64,000 nt of DNA. Origin: Protula sp. h YS-2021 (taxonomy: Eukaryota; Annelida; Polychaeta; Sabellida; Serpulidae). The stretch lies in the NCBI GenBank assembly GCA_949752745.1, contig OX457026.1, positions 46,261,256-46,325,255 on the forward strand. The letters run 5' to 3'. Both the position numbers and the translations under genes were made by a program. Of the stretch, positions 35,488 through 48,632 are shown piece after piece; position 1 is the first letter of the stretch, and every line of letters starts with the position of its first letter. The notes below the pieces were generated by a model. The model was not told the origin of the DNA, did no database searches, and saw nothing but the letters and a program-made list of their open reading frames with translations.

Positions 35488-38400
35488 ACTATGAAGTGTA
35501 AAAAAAAAACATCTCGAAAATGAGAAAACGTCATAGCATTTAAAATTCAACTAGAAATTGAAGTAAACATTGATATATATCACGATTGCATTATAAAGGC
35601 AAACGAAAATTAGCAAAACTAATGACACTAATGGAATTTTGTTTGGCAATTAACCTGCACGTTCATTGTAAATCTTTTGTGACTTCGTTAGAAACTTCAT
35701 GAGCAAGATGGTATTTCACATGTAGTGCTTGAGATAAAAAAAAATTAAGAAAAATGATGACAATCAATGGAAAAATATCAAAACTAATGACAATCATGAT
35801 TGGATCATTAAAAATTAACTAACAAATTACCCAAGTGGATGTCTTTGGTCAGAAACTTCATCAGAAAGATGATATTTCATATGTAAACATTAAAATTAAT
35901 CAGAAAATTTAGTAGAGCTTGAACATTCAATTAAATTAGAACGAAAAACTACTTAATTTATAAATAGAAAGGCAAATATGAACGAGAAAATCAGAGAAGG
36001 TCATAATATTAGAAATTCAACAAGAAATTGAAATAAATATTGATATATTACAACATATCATTATAAAAGGAATCATGAAATTGGGGAAACTAATGACTTT
36101 GTGTATTAAATTCTTGAAAATTGAACTGAAAATTGCAAAACTATATGCGATTTATAGTTAATTTTTCATGAGCAAGATCATATTTCACTTATATTCATTA
36201 AAATTAATCAAAATATTTTTATGCAGTCATGATAATCAATGGAATTACTACCAAAATGCTTCGATTAAAAAAAACAATGATACTAATGCTTCGATCCTTG
36301 AAAATAAGCCTCGAAATTACAGAAAAACTTACGATTTATAGTAAATTTATATAATTTAAGCAGAGAAGCCCTGAGCATTGAGATATTTTACATGTAATCA
36401 TTCGAATTCAGTAGAATTCTTGAGCAAGTACATGTAGTCACTCAAATTAATTACAAAATTTAGAAAAACTATTCCATTCAAATCGATTTCAAACAAAATG
36501 TGTAAGTTTTTTTTAAAAAAAAGCTTCTATATTTACGAAAGTAATGTAAAATCACCTACAAAATTACAATAGGTCATACTGTTTGAAATTTTAGCAGAAA
36601 AATAATGACAATAACCCTTGAATCATTGAAAATCAAACCACAAATTACCCGAATGGATGCTAACCATTCAGCAGAAAATTTATGAGCAAGACAATGTTTA
36701 ACGTGTATCCATTTTAAAAACAATCAAGAAAATCAAATAAGTGAAGACGAAAATGTATCAAATACTACGAAGTGTAAAAAAAAACATCTCGAAAATGAGA
36801 AAACGTCATAGCATTTAAAATTCAACTAGAAATTGAAGTAAACATTGATATATATCACGATTGCATTATAAAAGCAAACGAAAATTAGCAAAACTAATGA
36901 CACTAATGGAATTTTGTTTGGCAACTAACCTGCACGTTCATTGTAAATCTTTTGTGACTTCGTTAGAAACTTCATGAGCAAGATGGTATTTCACATGTAG
37001 TGCTTGAGATAAAAAAAAATTAAGAAAAATGATGACAATCAATGGAAAAATATCAAAACTAATGACAATCATGATTGGATCATTGAAAATTAACTAACAA
37101 ATTACCCAAGTGGATGTCTTTGGTCAGAAACTTCATCAGAAAGATGATATTTCATATGTAAACATTAAAATTAATCAGAAAATTTAGTAGAGCTTGAACA
37201 TTCAATTAAATTAGAACGAAAAACTACTTAATTTATAAATAGAAAGGCAAATATGAACGAGAAAATCAGAGAAGGTCATAATATTAGAAATTCAACAAGA
37301 AATTGAAATAAATATCGATATATTACAACATATCATTAAAAGAGGAATCATGAAATTGGAGAAACTAATGACTTTGTGTATTAAATTCTTGAAAATTGAA
37401 CTGAATATTGCCAAACTATATGCGATTTATAGTAGATTTTTCATGAGCAAGATCATATTTCACTTATATTCATTAGAATTAATCAAAATATTTTTATGAA
37501 GTCATGATAATCAATGGAATTACTACCAAAATGCTTCTATTAAATAAAAAACAATGACACTAATGCTTCGATCCTTGAAAATGACCTCGAAATTACAGAG
37601 AAACTTACGATTTATAGTAAATTTATATAATTTAAGCAGAAAGTGCCTGAGCATTGAGATATTTTACATGTAATCATTCGAATTCAGTAGAATTCTTGAG
37701 CAAGATTACATGTAGCCACTCAAATTAATTACAAAATTTAGAAAAACTGTTGCATTCAACTCGATTTCAAACGAAATCTGTAATTTTTTTTTAAAAGCTT
37801 CTATATTTACGAAAGTAATGTAAAATCACCTACAAAATTACAATAGGTCATACTGTTTGAAATTTAAGCAGAAAAATAATGACAATAACCTTTGAATCAT
37901 TGAAAATCAAACCACAAATTACCCGAATGGATGCTAACCATTCAGCAGAAAATTTATGAGCAAGACAATGTTTAACGTGTATCCATTTTAAGAACAATCA
38001 AGAAAATCAAATAAGTGAAGACGAAAATGTATCAAATACTACGAAGTGTAAAAAAAAAAACATCTCGAAAATGAGAAAACGTCATAGCATTTAAAATTCA
38101 ACTAGAAATTGAAGTAAACATTGATATATATCACGATTGCATTATAAAGGCAAACGAAAATTAGCAAAACTAATGACACTAATGGAATTTTGTTTGGCAA
38201 TTAACCTGCACGTTCATTGTAAATCTTTTGTGACTTCGTTAGAAACTTCATGAGCAAGATGGTGTTTCACATGTAGTGCTTGAGATAAAAAAAATTAAGA
38301 AAAATGATGACAATCAATGGAAAAATATAAAAACTAATGACAATCATGATTGGATCATTGAAAATTAACTAACAAATTACCCAAGTGGATGTCTTTGGTC

Positions 38401-38614
38401 AGAAACTTCATCAGAAAGATGATATTTCATATGTAAACATTAAAATTAATCAGAAAATTTAGTAGAGCTTGAACATTCAATTAAATTAGAACGAAAAACT
38501 ACTTAATTTATAAATAGAAAGGCAAATATGAACGAGAAAATCAGAGAAGGTCATAATATTAGAAATTCAACAAGAAATTGAAATAAATATTGATATATTA
38601 CAACATATCATTAT
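35488..38614 (+). repeat. 1.27-kb satellite, fourth block
   Basis: Unit starts at 36075 and 37350; after removing the LTR insert, unit 33588-36074 is about 1278 bp. It ends at CATATCATTAT where a truncated Ngaro fragment begins, the same satellite position as Ngaro copy 1. Confidence 0.93.
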
Positions 38615-39047
38615 TTAAAAAATAAAGTGTTATTTGATTTTAAAACTCTGGTGATGCGCTGCCCCTTTTCCCCCTTAATCCCCCACGCTATTCGACTTGA
38701 CAGCGACGGAGCGTGCCAGACGGAGATGTAGACAGAGCGTCTCGGCTTACAGCGTGCCGTCATGCAAGGCGGGAGCGAAGCACACACTCTGTAACTCGGG
38801 GGCGGAGCTCGCCCCAGAGTACCTTCTGTCATGCCTGTGTTCTATTGGCCGTTGAGTCGTGCAGGGATTAAGTCGGACGGTACATAACAAGGCTCTTCCA
38901 AGCTTCCCCTCACAAATGCAAAGCAAGCACTGGTCAAGCAAGCGCTTCCAGAGAGCAAAAGAAAAAAAAACGGAAAGACACAGCCAAATGGAATATTAGC
39001 TAGCCTTCAGGATAAAATAATAATAAACTAAAAAAAATAATAATAAA
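38615..39047 (+). mobile_element. Truncated Ngaro 5' fragment (A repeat plus 93 bp), copy 1
   Basis: 433 bp comprising A and the start of the leader (to TAATAATAAA), then an abrupt return to satellite at ACAGAAAAACTTACG. The left junction with the satellite (ATCATTAT|TTAAAAAATAAAG) is identical to full copy 1 at 22659. It therefore derives from the same insertion event, followed by a deletion. Confidence 0.85.
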
Positions 39048-40068
39048 CACAGAAAAACTTACGATTTATAGTAAATTTATATAATTTAAGCAGAGAAGCC
39101 CTGAGCATTGAGATATTTTACATGTAATCATTCGAATTCAGTAGAATTCTTGAGCAAGTACATGTAGTCACTCAAATTAATTACAAAATTTAGAAAAACT
39201 TTTCCATTCAACTCGATTTCAAACAAAATGTGTAAGTTTTTTTTTAAAAAAAGCTTCTATATTTACGAAAGTAATGTAAAATCACCTACAAAATTACAAT
39301 AGGTCATACTGTTTGAAATTTTAGCAGAAAAATAATGACAATAACCTTTGAATCATTGAAAATCAAACCACAAATTACCCGAATGGATGCTAACCATTCA
39401 GCAGAAAATTTATGAGCAAGACAATGTTTAACGTGTATCCATTTTAAAAACAATCAAGAAAATCAAATAAGTGAAGACGAAAATGTATCAAATACTACGA
39501 AGTGTAAAAAAAAACATCTCGAAAATGAGAAAACGTCATAGCATTTAAAATTCAACTAGAAATTGAAGTAAACATTGATATATATCACGATTGCATTATA
39601 AAAGCAAACGAAAATTAGCAAAACTAATGACACTAATGGAATTTTGTTTGGCAACTAACCTGCACGTTCATTGTAAATCTTTTGTGACTTCGTTAGAAAC
39701 TTCATGAGCAAGATGGTATTTCACATGTAGTGCTTGAGATAAAAAAAATTAAGAAAAATGATGACAATCAATGGAAAAATATCAAAACTAATGACAATCA
39801 TGATTGGATCATTGAAAATTAACTAACAAATTACCCAAGTGGATGTCTTTGGTCAGAAACTTCATCAGAAAGATGATATTTCATATGTAAACATTAAAAT
39901 TAATCAGAAAATTTAGTAGAGCTTGAACATTCAATTAAATTAGAACGAAAAACTACTTAATTTATAAATAGAAAGGCAAATATGAACGAGAAAATCAGAG
40001 AAGGTCATAATATTAGAAATTCAACAAGAAATTGAAATAAATATTGATATATTACAACATATCATTAT
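39048..40068 (+). repeat. Partial 1.27-kb satellite unit between truncated Ngaro fragments
   Basis: About 1021 bp of satellite from ACAGAAAAACTT to CATTAT. It lacks the first quarter of the unit, lost in the deletion that truncated the Ngaro fragment. Confidence 0.9.
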
Positions 40069-40501
40069 TTAAAAAATAAAGTGTTATTTGATTTTAAAAC
40101 TCTGGTGATGCGCTGCCCCTTTTCCCCCTTAATCCCCCACGCTATTCGACTTGACAGCGACGGAGCGTGCCAGACGGAGATGTAGACAGAGCGTCTCGGC
40201 TTACAGCGTGCCGTCATGCAAGGCGGGAGCGAAGCACACACTCTGTAACTCGGGGGCGGAGCTCGCCCCAGAGTACCTTCTGTCATGCCTGTGTTCTATT
40301 GGCCGTTGAGTCGTGCAGGGATTAAGTCGGACGGTACATAACAAGGCTCTTCCAAGCTTCCCCTCACAAATGCAAAGCAAGCACTGGTCAAGCAAGCGCT
40401 TCCAGAGAGCAAAAGAAAAAAAAACGGAAAGACACAGCCAAATGGAATATTAGCTAGCCTTCAGGATAAAATAATAATAAACTAAAAAAAATAATAATAA
40501 A
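40069..40501 (+). mobile_element. Truncated Ngaro 5' fragment, copy 2
   Basis: An apparently identical copy of 38615-39047 exactly 1454 bp further on. Fragment plus partial unit form a new 1454-bp tandem unit (38615-40068, 40069-41522). Confidence 0.88.
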
Positions 40502-43500
40502 CACAGAAAAACTTACGATTTATAGTAAATTTATATAATTTAAGCAGAGAAGCCCTGAGCATTGAGATATTTTACATGTAATCATTCGAATTCAGTAGAA
40601 TTCTTGAGCAAGTACATGTAGTCACTCAAATTAATTACAAAATTTAGAAAAACTTTTCCATTCAACTCGATTTCAAACAAAATGTGTAAGTTTTTTTTTA
40701 AAAAAAGCTTCTATATTTACGAAAGTAATGTAAAATCACCTACAAAATTACAATAGGTCATACTGTTTGAAATTTTAGCAGAAAAATAATGACAATAACC
40801 TTTGAATCATTGAAAATCAAACCACAAATTACCCGAATGGATGCTAACCATTCAGCAGAAAATTTATGAGCAAGACAATGTTTAACGTGTATCCATTTTA
40901 AAAACAATCAAGAAAATCAAATAAGTGAAGACGAAAATGTATCAAATACTACGAAGTGTAAAAAAAAACATCTCGAAAATGAGAAAACGTCATAGCATTT
41001 AAAATTCAACTAGAAATTGAAGTAAACATTGATATATATCACGATTGCATTATAAAAGCAAACGAAAATTAGCAAAACTAATGACACTAATGGAATTTTG
41101 TTTGGCAACTAACCTGCACGTTCATTGTAAATCTTTTGTGACTTCGTTAGAAACTTCATGAGCAAGATGGTATTTCACATGTAGTGCTTGAGATAAAAAA
41201 AATTAAGAAAAATGATGACAATCAATGGAAAAATATCAAAACTAATGACAATCATGATTGGATCATTGAAAATTAACTAACAAATTACCCAAGTGGATGT
41301 CTTTGGTCAGAAACTTCATCAGAAAGATGATATTTCATATGTAAACATTAAAATTAATCAGAAAATTTAGTAGAGCTTGAACATTCAATTAAATTAGAAC
41401 GAAAAACTACTTAATTTATAAATAGAAAGGCAAATATGAACGAGAAAATCAGAGAAGGTCATAATATTAGAAATTCAACAAGAAATTGAAATAAATATCG
41501 ATATATTACAACATATCATTAAAAGAGGAATCATGAAATTGGAGAAACTAATGACTTTGTGTATTAAATTCTTGAAAATTGAACTGAATATTGCCAAACT
41601 ATATGCGATTTATAGTAGATTTTTCATGAGCAAGATCATATTTCACTTATATTCATTAGAATTAATCAAAATATTTTATGAAGTCATGATAATCAATGGA
41701 ATTACTACCAAAATGCTTCTATTAAATAAAAAACAATGACACTAATGCTTCGATCCTTGAAAATGACCTCGAAATTACAGAGAAACTTACGATTTATAGT
41801 AAATTTATATAATTTAAGCAGAAAGTGCCTGAACATTGAGATATTTTACATGTAATCATTCGAATTCAGTAGAATTCTTGAGCAAGATTACATGTAGTCA
41901 CTCAAATTAATTACAAAATATAGAAAAACTATTGCATTCAACTCGATTTCAAACGAAATCTGTAAGTTTTTTTTAAAAAAGCTTCTATATTTACGAAAGT
42001 AATGTAAAATCACCTACAAAATTACAATAGGTCATACTGTTTGAAATTTTAGCAGAAAAATAATGACAATAACCTTTGAATCATTGAAAATTAAACCACA
42101 AATTACCCGAATTGATGCTAACCATTCAGCAGAAAATTTATGAGCAAGACATTGTTTAACGTGTATCCATTTTAAAAACAATCATGAAAATCAAATAAGT
42201 GAAGACGAAAATGTATCAAATACTACGAAGTGTAAAAAAAAAATATCTCGAAAATGATAAAACGTCATAGCATTTAAAATTCAACTAGAAATTGAAGTAA
42301 ACATTGATATATATCACGATTGCATTATAAAAGCAAACGAAAATTAGCAAAACTAATGACACTAATGGAATTTTGTTTGACAACTAACCTGCATGTTCAT
42401 TGTAAATCTTTTGTGACTTCGTTAGAAACTTCATGAGCAAAATGGTATTTCACATGTAGTGCTTGAGATAAAAAAAATTAAGAAAAGTGATGACAATCAA
42501 TGGAAAAATATCAAAACTAATGACAATCATGATTGGATCATTGAAAATTAACTAACAAATTACCCAAGTGGATGTCTTTGGTCAGAAACTTCATCAAAAA
42601 GATGATATTTCATATGTAAACATTAAAATTAATCAGAAAATTTAGTAGAGCTTGAACATTCAATTAAATTAGAACGAAAAACTACTTAATTTATAAATAG
42701 AAAGGCAAATATGAACGAGAAAATCAGAGAAGGTCATAATATTAGAAATTCAACAAGAAATTGAAATAAATATCGATATATTACAACATATCATTATAAG
42801 AGGAATCATGAAATTGGGGAAACTAATGACTTTGTGTATTAAATTCTTGAAAATTGAACTGAATATTGCAAAACTATATGCGATTTATAGTAGATTTTTC
42901 ATGAGCAAGATCATATTTCACTTATATTCATTAGAATTAATCAAAATATTTTTATGAAGTCATGATAATCATTGGAATTACTACCAAAATGCTTCGATTA
43001 AATAAAAAACAATGACACTAATGCTTCGATCCTTGAAAATAAGCCTCGAAATTACAGAAAAGCTTACGATTTATACTAAATTTATATAATTTAAGCAGAG
43101 AATCCCTGAGCATTGAGATATTTTACATGTAATCATTCGAATTCAGTAGAATTCTTGAGCAAGATTGCATGTAGTCACTCAAATTAATTACAAAATTTAG
43201 AAAATCTATTGCATTCAATTCGATTTCAAACGAAATCTGTAATTTTTTTTAAAAGCTTCTATATTTACGAAAGTAATGTAAAATCACCTACAAAATTACA
43301 ATAGGTCATACTGTTTGAAATTTAAGCAGAAAAATAATGACAATAACCTTTGAATTAAACCACAAATTACCCGAATGGATGCTAACCATTCAGCAGAAAA
43401 TTTATGAGCAAAACAATGTTTAACGTGTATCCATTTTAAAAACAATCATGAAAATCAAATAAGTGAAGACGAAAATGTATCAAATACTACGAAGTGTAAA

Positions 43501-45308
43501 AAAAAATCTCGAAAATGACAAAACGTCATAGCATTTAAAATTCAACTAGAAATTGAAGAAAACATTGATATATATCACGATTGCATTATAAAGCAAACGA
43601 AAATTAGCAAAACTAATGACACTAATGGAATTTTGTTTGACAACTAACCTGCACGTTCATTGTAAATCTTTTGTGACTTCGTTAGAAACTTCATGAGCAA
43701 GATGGTATTTCACATGTAGTGCTTGAGATAAAAAAATTAAGAAAAGTGATGACAATCAATGGAAAAATATCAAAACTAATGACAATCATGATTGGATCAT
43801 TGAAAATTAACTAACAAATTACCCAAGTGGATGTCTTTGGTCAGAAACTTCATCAAAAAGATGATATTTCATATGTATTCATTAAAATTAATCAGAAAAT
43901 TTAGTGGAGCTTGAACATTCAATTAAGTTAGAACGAAAAACTACTTAATTTATGAATAGAAAAGTAAATATGAACGAGAAAATCAGAAAAGGTCATAATA
44001 TTAGAAATTCAACAAGAAATTGAAATAAATATTGATATATTACAACATATCATTATAAAAAGAATCATGAAATTGGGGAAACTAATGACTTTGTGTATTA
44101 AATTCTTGAAAATTGAACTGAATATTGCCAAACTATATGCGATTTATAGTAGATTTTTCATGAGCAAGATCATATTTCACTTATATTCATTAAAATTAAT
44201 CAAAATATTTTTATGAAGTCATGATAATCAATGGAATTACTACCAAAATGCTTCGATTAAAAAAAAATGATACTAATGCTTCGATCCTTGAAAATAAGCC
44301 TCGAAATTACAGAAAAGCTTACGATTTATAGTAAATTTATATAATTTAAGCAGAGAATCCCTGAGCATTGAGATATTTTACATGTAATCATTCGAATTCA
44401 GTAGAATTCTGAGCAAGATTACATGTAGTCACTCAAATTAATTACAAAATTTAGAAAAACTATTGCATTCAACTCGATTTCAAACGAAATCTGTAAGTTT
44501 TTTTAAAAAAGCTTCTATATTTACGAAAGTAATGTAAAATCACCTACAAAATTACAATAGGTCATACTGTTGGAAATTTAAGCAGAAAAATAATGACAAT
44601 AACCTTTGAATTATTGAAAATTAAACCACAAATTACCCGAATGGATGCTAACCATTCAGCAGAAAATTTATGAGCAAGACAATGTTTAACGTGTATCCAT
44701 TTTAAAAACAATCATGAAAATCAATTAAGTGAAGACGAAAATGTATCAAATACTACGAAGTGTAAAAAAAAACATCTCGAAAATGAGAAAACGTCATAGC
44801 ATTTAAAATTCAACTAGAAATTGAAGTAAACATTGATATATATCACGATTGCATTATAAAAGCAACCGAAAATTAGCAAAACTAATGACACTAATGGAAT
44901 TTTGTTTGACAACTAACCTGCACGTTCATTGTAAATCTTTTGTGACTTCGTTAGAAACTTCATGAGCAAGATGGTATTTCACATGTAGTGCTTGAGATAA
45001 AAAAAATTAAGAAAAGTGATGACAATCAATGGAAAAATATCAAAACTAATGACAATCATGATTGGATCATTGAAAATTAACTAACAAATTACCCAAGTGG
45101 ATGTCTTTGGTCAGAAACTTCATCAAAAAGATGATATTTCATATGTAATCATTAAAATTAATCAGAAAATTTAGTAGAGCTTGAACATTCAATTCAATTA
45201 GAACGAAAAACTACTTAATTTATAAATAGAAAGGCAAATATGAACGAGAAAATCAGAGAAGGTCATAATATTAGAAATTCAACAAGAAATTGAAATAAAT
45301 ATCGATAT
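40502..45308 (+). repeat. 1.27-kb satellite, fifth block
   Basis: Unit starts at 41533, 42808 and 44067. Diagnostic variants here (GATAAAACGTC near 42255, GACAAAACGTC near 43517, TATAAAGCAAACG near 43590) reappear in the same order in the inverted block 59829-61902. Interrupted at TATCGATAT by Ngaro copy 2. Confidence 0.93.
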
Positions 45309-45444
45309 TTAAAACTTATAGCGTTCTAGTCTCTAGCCGTTATGGCTGGCAAGACGAATGAGAGAGTGGTTTGGGTACAAATGTTTATTGCCTGACTGCT
45401 GAACACATTATGCATAAAACAAACATACTTTAAGAAACTGTCCA
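45309..45444 (-). repeat. Split direct repeat B2, Ngaro copy 2
   Basis: 136 bp; forms the right (3') end of the minus-strand element. Confidence 0.9.
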
Positions 45445-45523
45445 CTAACCAGACTAACATATTCAACATAAAACTGTACTTGTAAACAATTAAACAGGGA
45501 AGGGGAAGGGGGATGGATGTGGG

Positions 45524-45863
45524 TCTCTGGAAGCGCTTGCTTGACCAGTGCTTGCTTTGCATTTGTGAGGGGAAGCTTGGAAGAGCCTTGTTATGTACCG
45601 TCCGACTTAATCCCTGCACGACTCAACGGCCAATAGAACACAGGCATGACAGAAAGTACTCTGGGGCGAGCTCCGACCCCGAGTTACAGAGTGTGTGCTT
45701 CGCTCCCGCCTTGCATGACGGCACGCTGTAAGCCGAGACGCTCTGTCTACATCTCCGTCTGGCACGCTCCGTCGCTGTCAAGTCGAGTAGCGTGGGGGAT
45801 TAAGGGGGAAAAGGGGCAGCGCATCACCAGAGTTTTAAAATCAAATAACACTTTATTTTTTAA
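45524..45863 (-). repeat. Split direct repeat A2, Ngaro copy 2
   Basis: 340 bp; shows a few differences from A1 of the same element (for example GAAAGTACTC for GAAGGTACTC). Confidence 0.9.
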
Positions 45864-45999
45864 TTAAAACTTATAGCGTTCTAGTCTCTAGCCGTTATGG
45901 CTGGCAAGACGAATGAGAGAGTGGTTTGGGTACAAATGTTTATTGCCTGACTGCTGAACACATTATGCATAAAACAAACATACTTTAAGAAACTGTCCA
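45864..45999 (-). repeat. Split direct repeat B1, Ngaro copy 2
   Basis: 136 bp; joins A2 through TTTTAA|TTAAAA, as in copy 1. Confidence 0.9.
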
Positions 46000-46032
46000 A
46001 ATACCCAAACCACGAAGTGTTACTTGTAGTAG

Positions 46033-47067
46033 TTAGGACAAGGCGTTTTGAACGTTTGATCCCATTGTTTTTGCACAATCCAGGCGTAGACTCAGAGGGA
46101 CGTCAGTGTATCGCGTGTAGGACTCCGATGTCCAGTCTCCTTGGCTCTTAATCACTTGCGGTGGCAGCCCACAGGCAAGAGCAAAGGTAGCCCCGGCTCG
46201 TCGTAGGCTATGGCCGCTGTAGGCTGAGTCATCTAGCCCAACAGCACGCAGTTTGCATTTCAGCATCGACGAGAACGCTGCGTGGGAGAGAGGGACGGTG
46301 GAGTCCGGGGTTCTGTAGGAGAAAAGCGCCGCTTTACCATGTGCGGGCGAAAGGCGGAGGTGGTGTTTTAACGCTGCAGTGGGGCATACTGTAGACTGCT
46401 CTACCTCTGGGATTGGGATGACGAGGGCTCGTGAAAAGTTGCGAAGTGTTTTGGTGCGTTTTACGTGAACTAGGGCGCCATCTGCACACAGCGTTACGTC
46501 ATCACGGCAGAGGTCAGTTCTACAGTCGTGGCTAGTCTGGGTACGGGATAGCAGCGAGGACTTGCGCAGAAAGGTAAAGAAACCCATGAGATAAGCAGCC
46601 CAGAAGCAGGCCTCTAATGGTTGCGAGAGGTCGAGAACTCCTCGGACGCGCTGCAAGATATCCAGCGAGAGCGGTAGTTTCTGTCGGGGTGGCGTACCTT
46701 TCTGCGTGTCGATTCCTTTCAATAGCGTCTTCACGAAGTGGTTATTCTCAATGGGGTTCGTGTAACCCAGCTCCAAGTGGAGTAGGCGAACTGCAGCGAG
46801 ATAGCATCTCACGGACTGGGGTTTCAGGGATCGGCTGAGAAAATACGCGTAACGGAGCACGGTCGTAGTTTCTGCGGGGGCTGGGCGCATCCTAAAGGCT
46901 TGGCAGAAGGCCAGGTAAGACTTCAGCTGAGCCGAGTACGTTTCACGAGTGCTTTCTGCTAGGGCTGCTCTGCGGAATTGGGCCACTTCGTTGTCCAAAA
47001 TTTGTGTCTCCCGTACCACTCCTGGAACAAACGACGCATAGCAATTGGTGACATGTGGTGCCGGAGG
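46033..47067 (-). CDS. Tyrosine recombinase of Ngaro copy 2
   Basis: Same protein as in copy 1 with a handful of substitutions (for example Y for C in LRYAYFLS, and P for L in YTDVPLSLR). Catalytic Arg (FLRKSS), HSLRR, GDW and YTRY are all kept. The frame opens after the same TGA and overlaps pol in the -1 phase, again with no early ATG. The expression problem is therefore a property of the family, not damage in one copy. Confidence 0.9.
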   Translation of the reverse strand, partial: PPAPHVTNCYASFVPGVVRETQILDNEVAQFRRAALAESTRETYSAQLKSYLAFCQAFRMRPAPAETTTVLRYAYFLSRSLKPQSVRCYLAAVRLLHLELGYTNPIENNHFVKTLLKGIDTQKGTPPRQKLPLSLDILQRVRGVLDLSQPLEACFWAAYLMGFFTFLRKSSLLSRTQTSHDCRTDLCRDDVTLCADGALVHVKRTKTLRNFSRALVIPIPEVEQSTVCPTAALKHHLRLSPAHGKAALFSYRTPDSTVPLSHAAFSSMLKCKLRAVGLDDSAYSGHSLRRAGATFALACGLPPQVIKSQGDWTSESYTRYTDVPLSLRLDCAKTMGSNVQNALS

Positions 47068-48632
47068 TCAGCGAGCGGGACGTGGCCGAATGCATACGTG
47101 GCATGTGGAAGGCTGGATAGTCGCGAAATGGCATCCGGGAGCTTATTAAGTTTCGTGTTTACGTAGGCGGCACATATTTTAATGTCAAACTTAACGCATA
47201 ATATTAGTATTTCGCATAAAACATCGGACGCAATAGTGTTTCTAATTCTTCCTCGGTTAAGGGCATAAAGGGTTGCTTTATTATCCGAATATAGTTGAAC
47301 CGTCTTAGAGGCGCAGAACGGTGCCCAGCGGCGCAGCGCCAAAAGAACAGCAGCTAGTTCTTTCGTATTTATGTCGCAATCATTGATGGCGGGCATATCC
47401 GTGGCGAAGTTGCAATAGAGCCAGTCTATGGCTCTATTGTGGCAAACGACCGCTGCGCCTGAAGCAGTCGGGCTTGCGTCTGTGGCAATGTGAAAGGCGC
47501 GATCGGGCACATCCCTTTGGGAGGAAAAGCGAGATGTACCGTTGAATGAGGCGCAAAGCACATTAAGCAGTAGTAAGTCTCGGCGAGTGTCCGTAGTGAT
47601 ACGGGTGCGGTGGTTAGGGCGACGTAGTGACGTCATAAGCACGATTAGACGACGCATGGCCGGACGTATGACACTGACAACACGTCCGACCCAGTTCAGT
47701 TTCCCCAGCAGGCTCTGGAGGTCGCGTTTTGAGAGCCGTCTGTTGTCGGGACTTGCGTAGTGGGAGAGAAGGGTTTGGACTTCGCATAGCTTATCCGTGG
47801 GAATTGACAGCGTGCAGTCGGTGGAGTCGATAGTCACTCCGAGAAACGTTAGTCTGCGCGTAGGGGAGATGCATTTCTCCCAGTTGATTGCGAAACCAAG
47901 CGACCGGAGGAGCCGTATCAAGCATTGCATTGCCTTGAGCGTGTCGTCAAATGTATCAGCGGTAATAAAAAAGTCATCGAGGTAGCAAATTATTGCTTTT
48001 ATACCTTGTTTTTTAAGCATGCGGCAGACACTCTGAGTAATACGATGGAAAATACCAACGCTTAATGAAGCCCCGAAGGGCAAGCGGGTATCTACAAGGT
48101 ATGTGTGATGTTTATTACCCTTAAATTTCCACTTTAAGCCCGTTAGACGTTGGGACGCTTCGCTGAGCGGGACCTGCCGATAAGCTGATTTAAGGTCCAC
48201 TTTTGCCATAAACGAGTTTCTACTGACCATATCGGCAGCGATGTCCACGGATGTAAAAACATGTTTGTCGGGGGTGGCGTGGGAGTTGACAGAAAGGCCT
48301 TCTGGTTGCGAGCAATCGTGAATTAGCCTGATTTCACCGTTTTCTTTGGGTATGGCGGAGAGCGGGGAGACAATGGCCGGTTTTTCTACCACTACTTTAT
48401 AGCGACCCAGGGCAATTTCCTTCTTTATTTCGCTCTCTACCTCATCACGATATTGTCGCTCAGCCACGCGGCTGTTGGGGCCTTCGGCACACTGAATATT
48501 TTCCGTGCGAACGTTAACGATATCGAACCCATTACGTAATCCGTTGAGAATAAATACCTTGTCCTTATCCGTTTCAAGTTGTCGTTCCCATTCGTCGAGC
48601 CGGTCAGACAGTGGGCTAGAGACGGCGTGCCG
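46959..48632 (-). CDS. Reverse transcriptase-RNase H of Ngaro copy 2 (pol, in frame after Gag TAG)
   Basis: The frame begins right after the Gag TAG (48635-48633) and stays open to 46959. YLDDFF, the VDLKSAYRQVPL block and the RNase H aspartates (ATDASPTA, LYSDNKAT) are intact. It is nearly identical to copy 1; SGAAVV replaces AGAAVV in RNase H. No in-frame ATG precedes the RT core, so readthrough of UAG (next codon CGG) is the simplest route to expression. Confidence 0.9.
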   Translation of the reverse strand, partial: RHAVSSPLSDRLDEWERQLETDKDKVFILNGLRNGFDIVNVRTENIQCAEGPNSRVAERQYRDEVESEIKKEIALGRYKVVVEKPAIVSPLSAIPKENGEIRLIHDCSQPEGLSVNSHATPDKHVFTSVDIAADMVSRNSFMAKVDLKSAYRQVPLSEASQRLTGLKWKFKGNKHHTYLVDTRLPFGASLSVGIFHRITQSVCRMLKKQGIKAIICYLDDFFITADTFDDTLKAMQCLIRLLRSLGFAINWEKCISPTRRLTFLGVTIDSTDCTLSIPTDKLCEVQTLLSHYASPDNRRLSKRDLQSLLGKLNWVGRVVSVIRPAMRRLIVLMTSLRRPNHRTRITTDTRRDLLLLNVLCASFNGTSRFSSQRDVPDRAFHIATDASPTASGAAVVCHNRAIDWLYCNFATDMPAINDCDINTKELAAVLLALRRWAPFCASKTVQLYSDNKATLYALNRGRIRNTIASDVLCEILILCVKFDIKICAAYVNTKLNKLPDAISRLSSLPHATYAFGHVPLADLRHHMSPIAMRRLFQEWYGRHKFWTTKWPNSAEQP

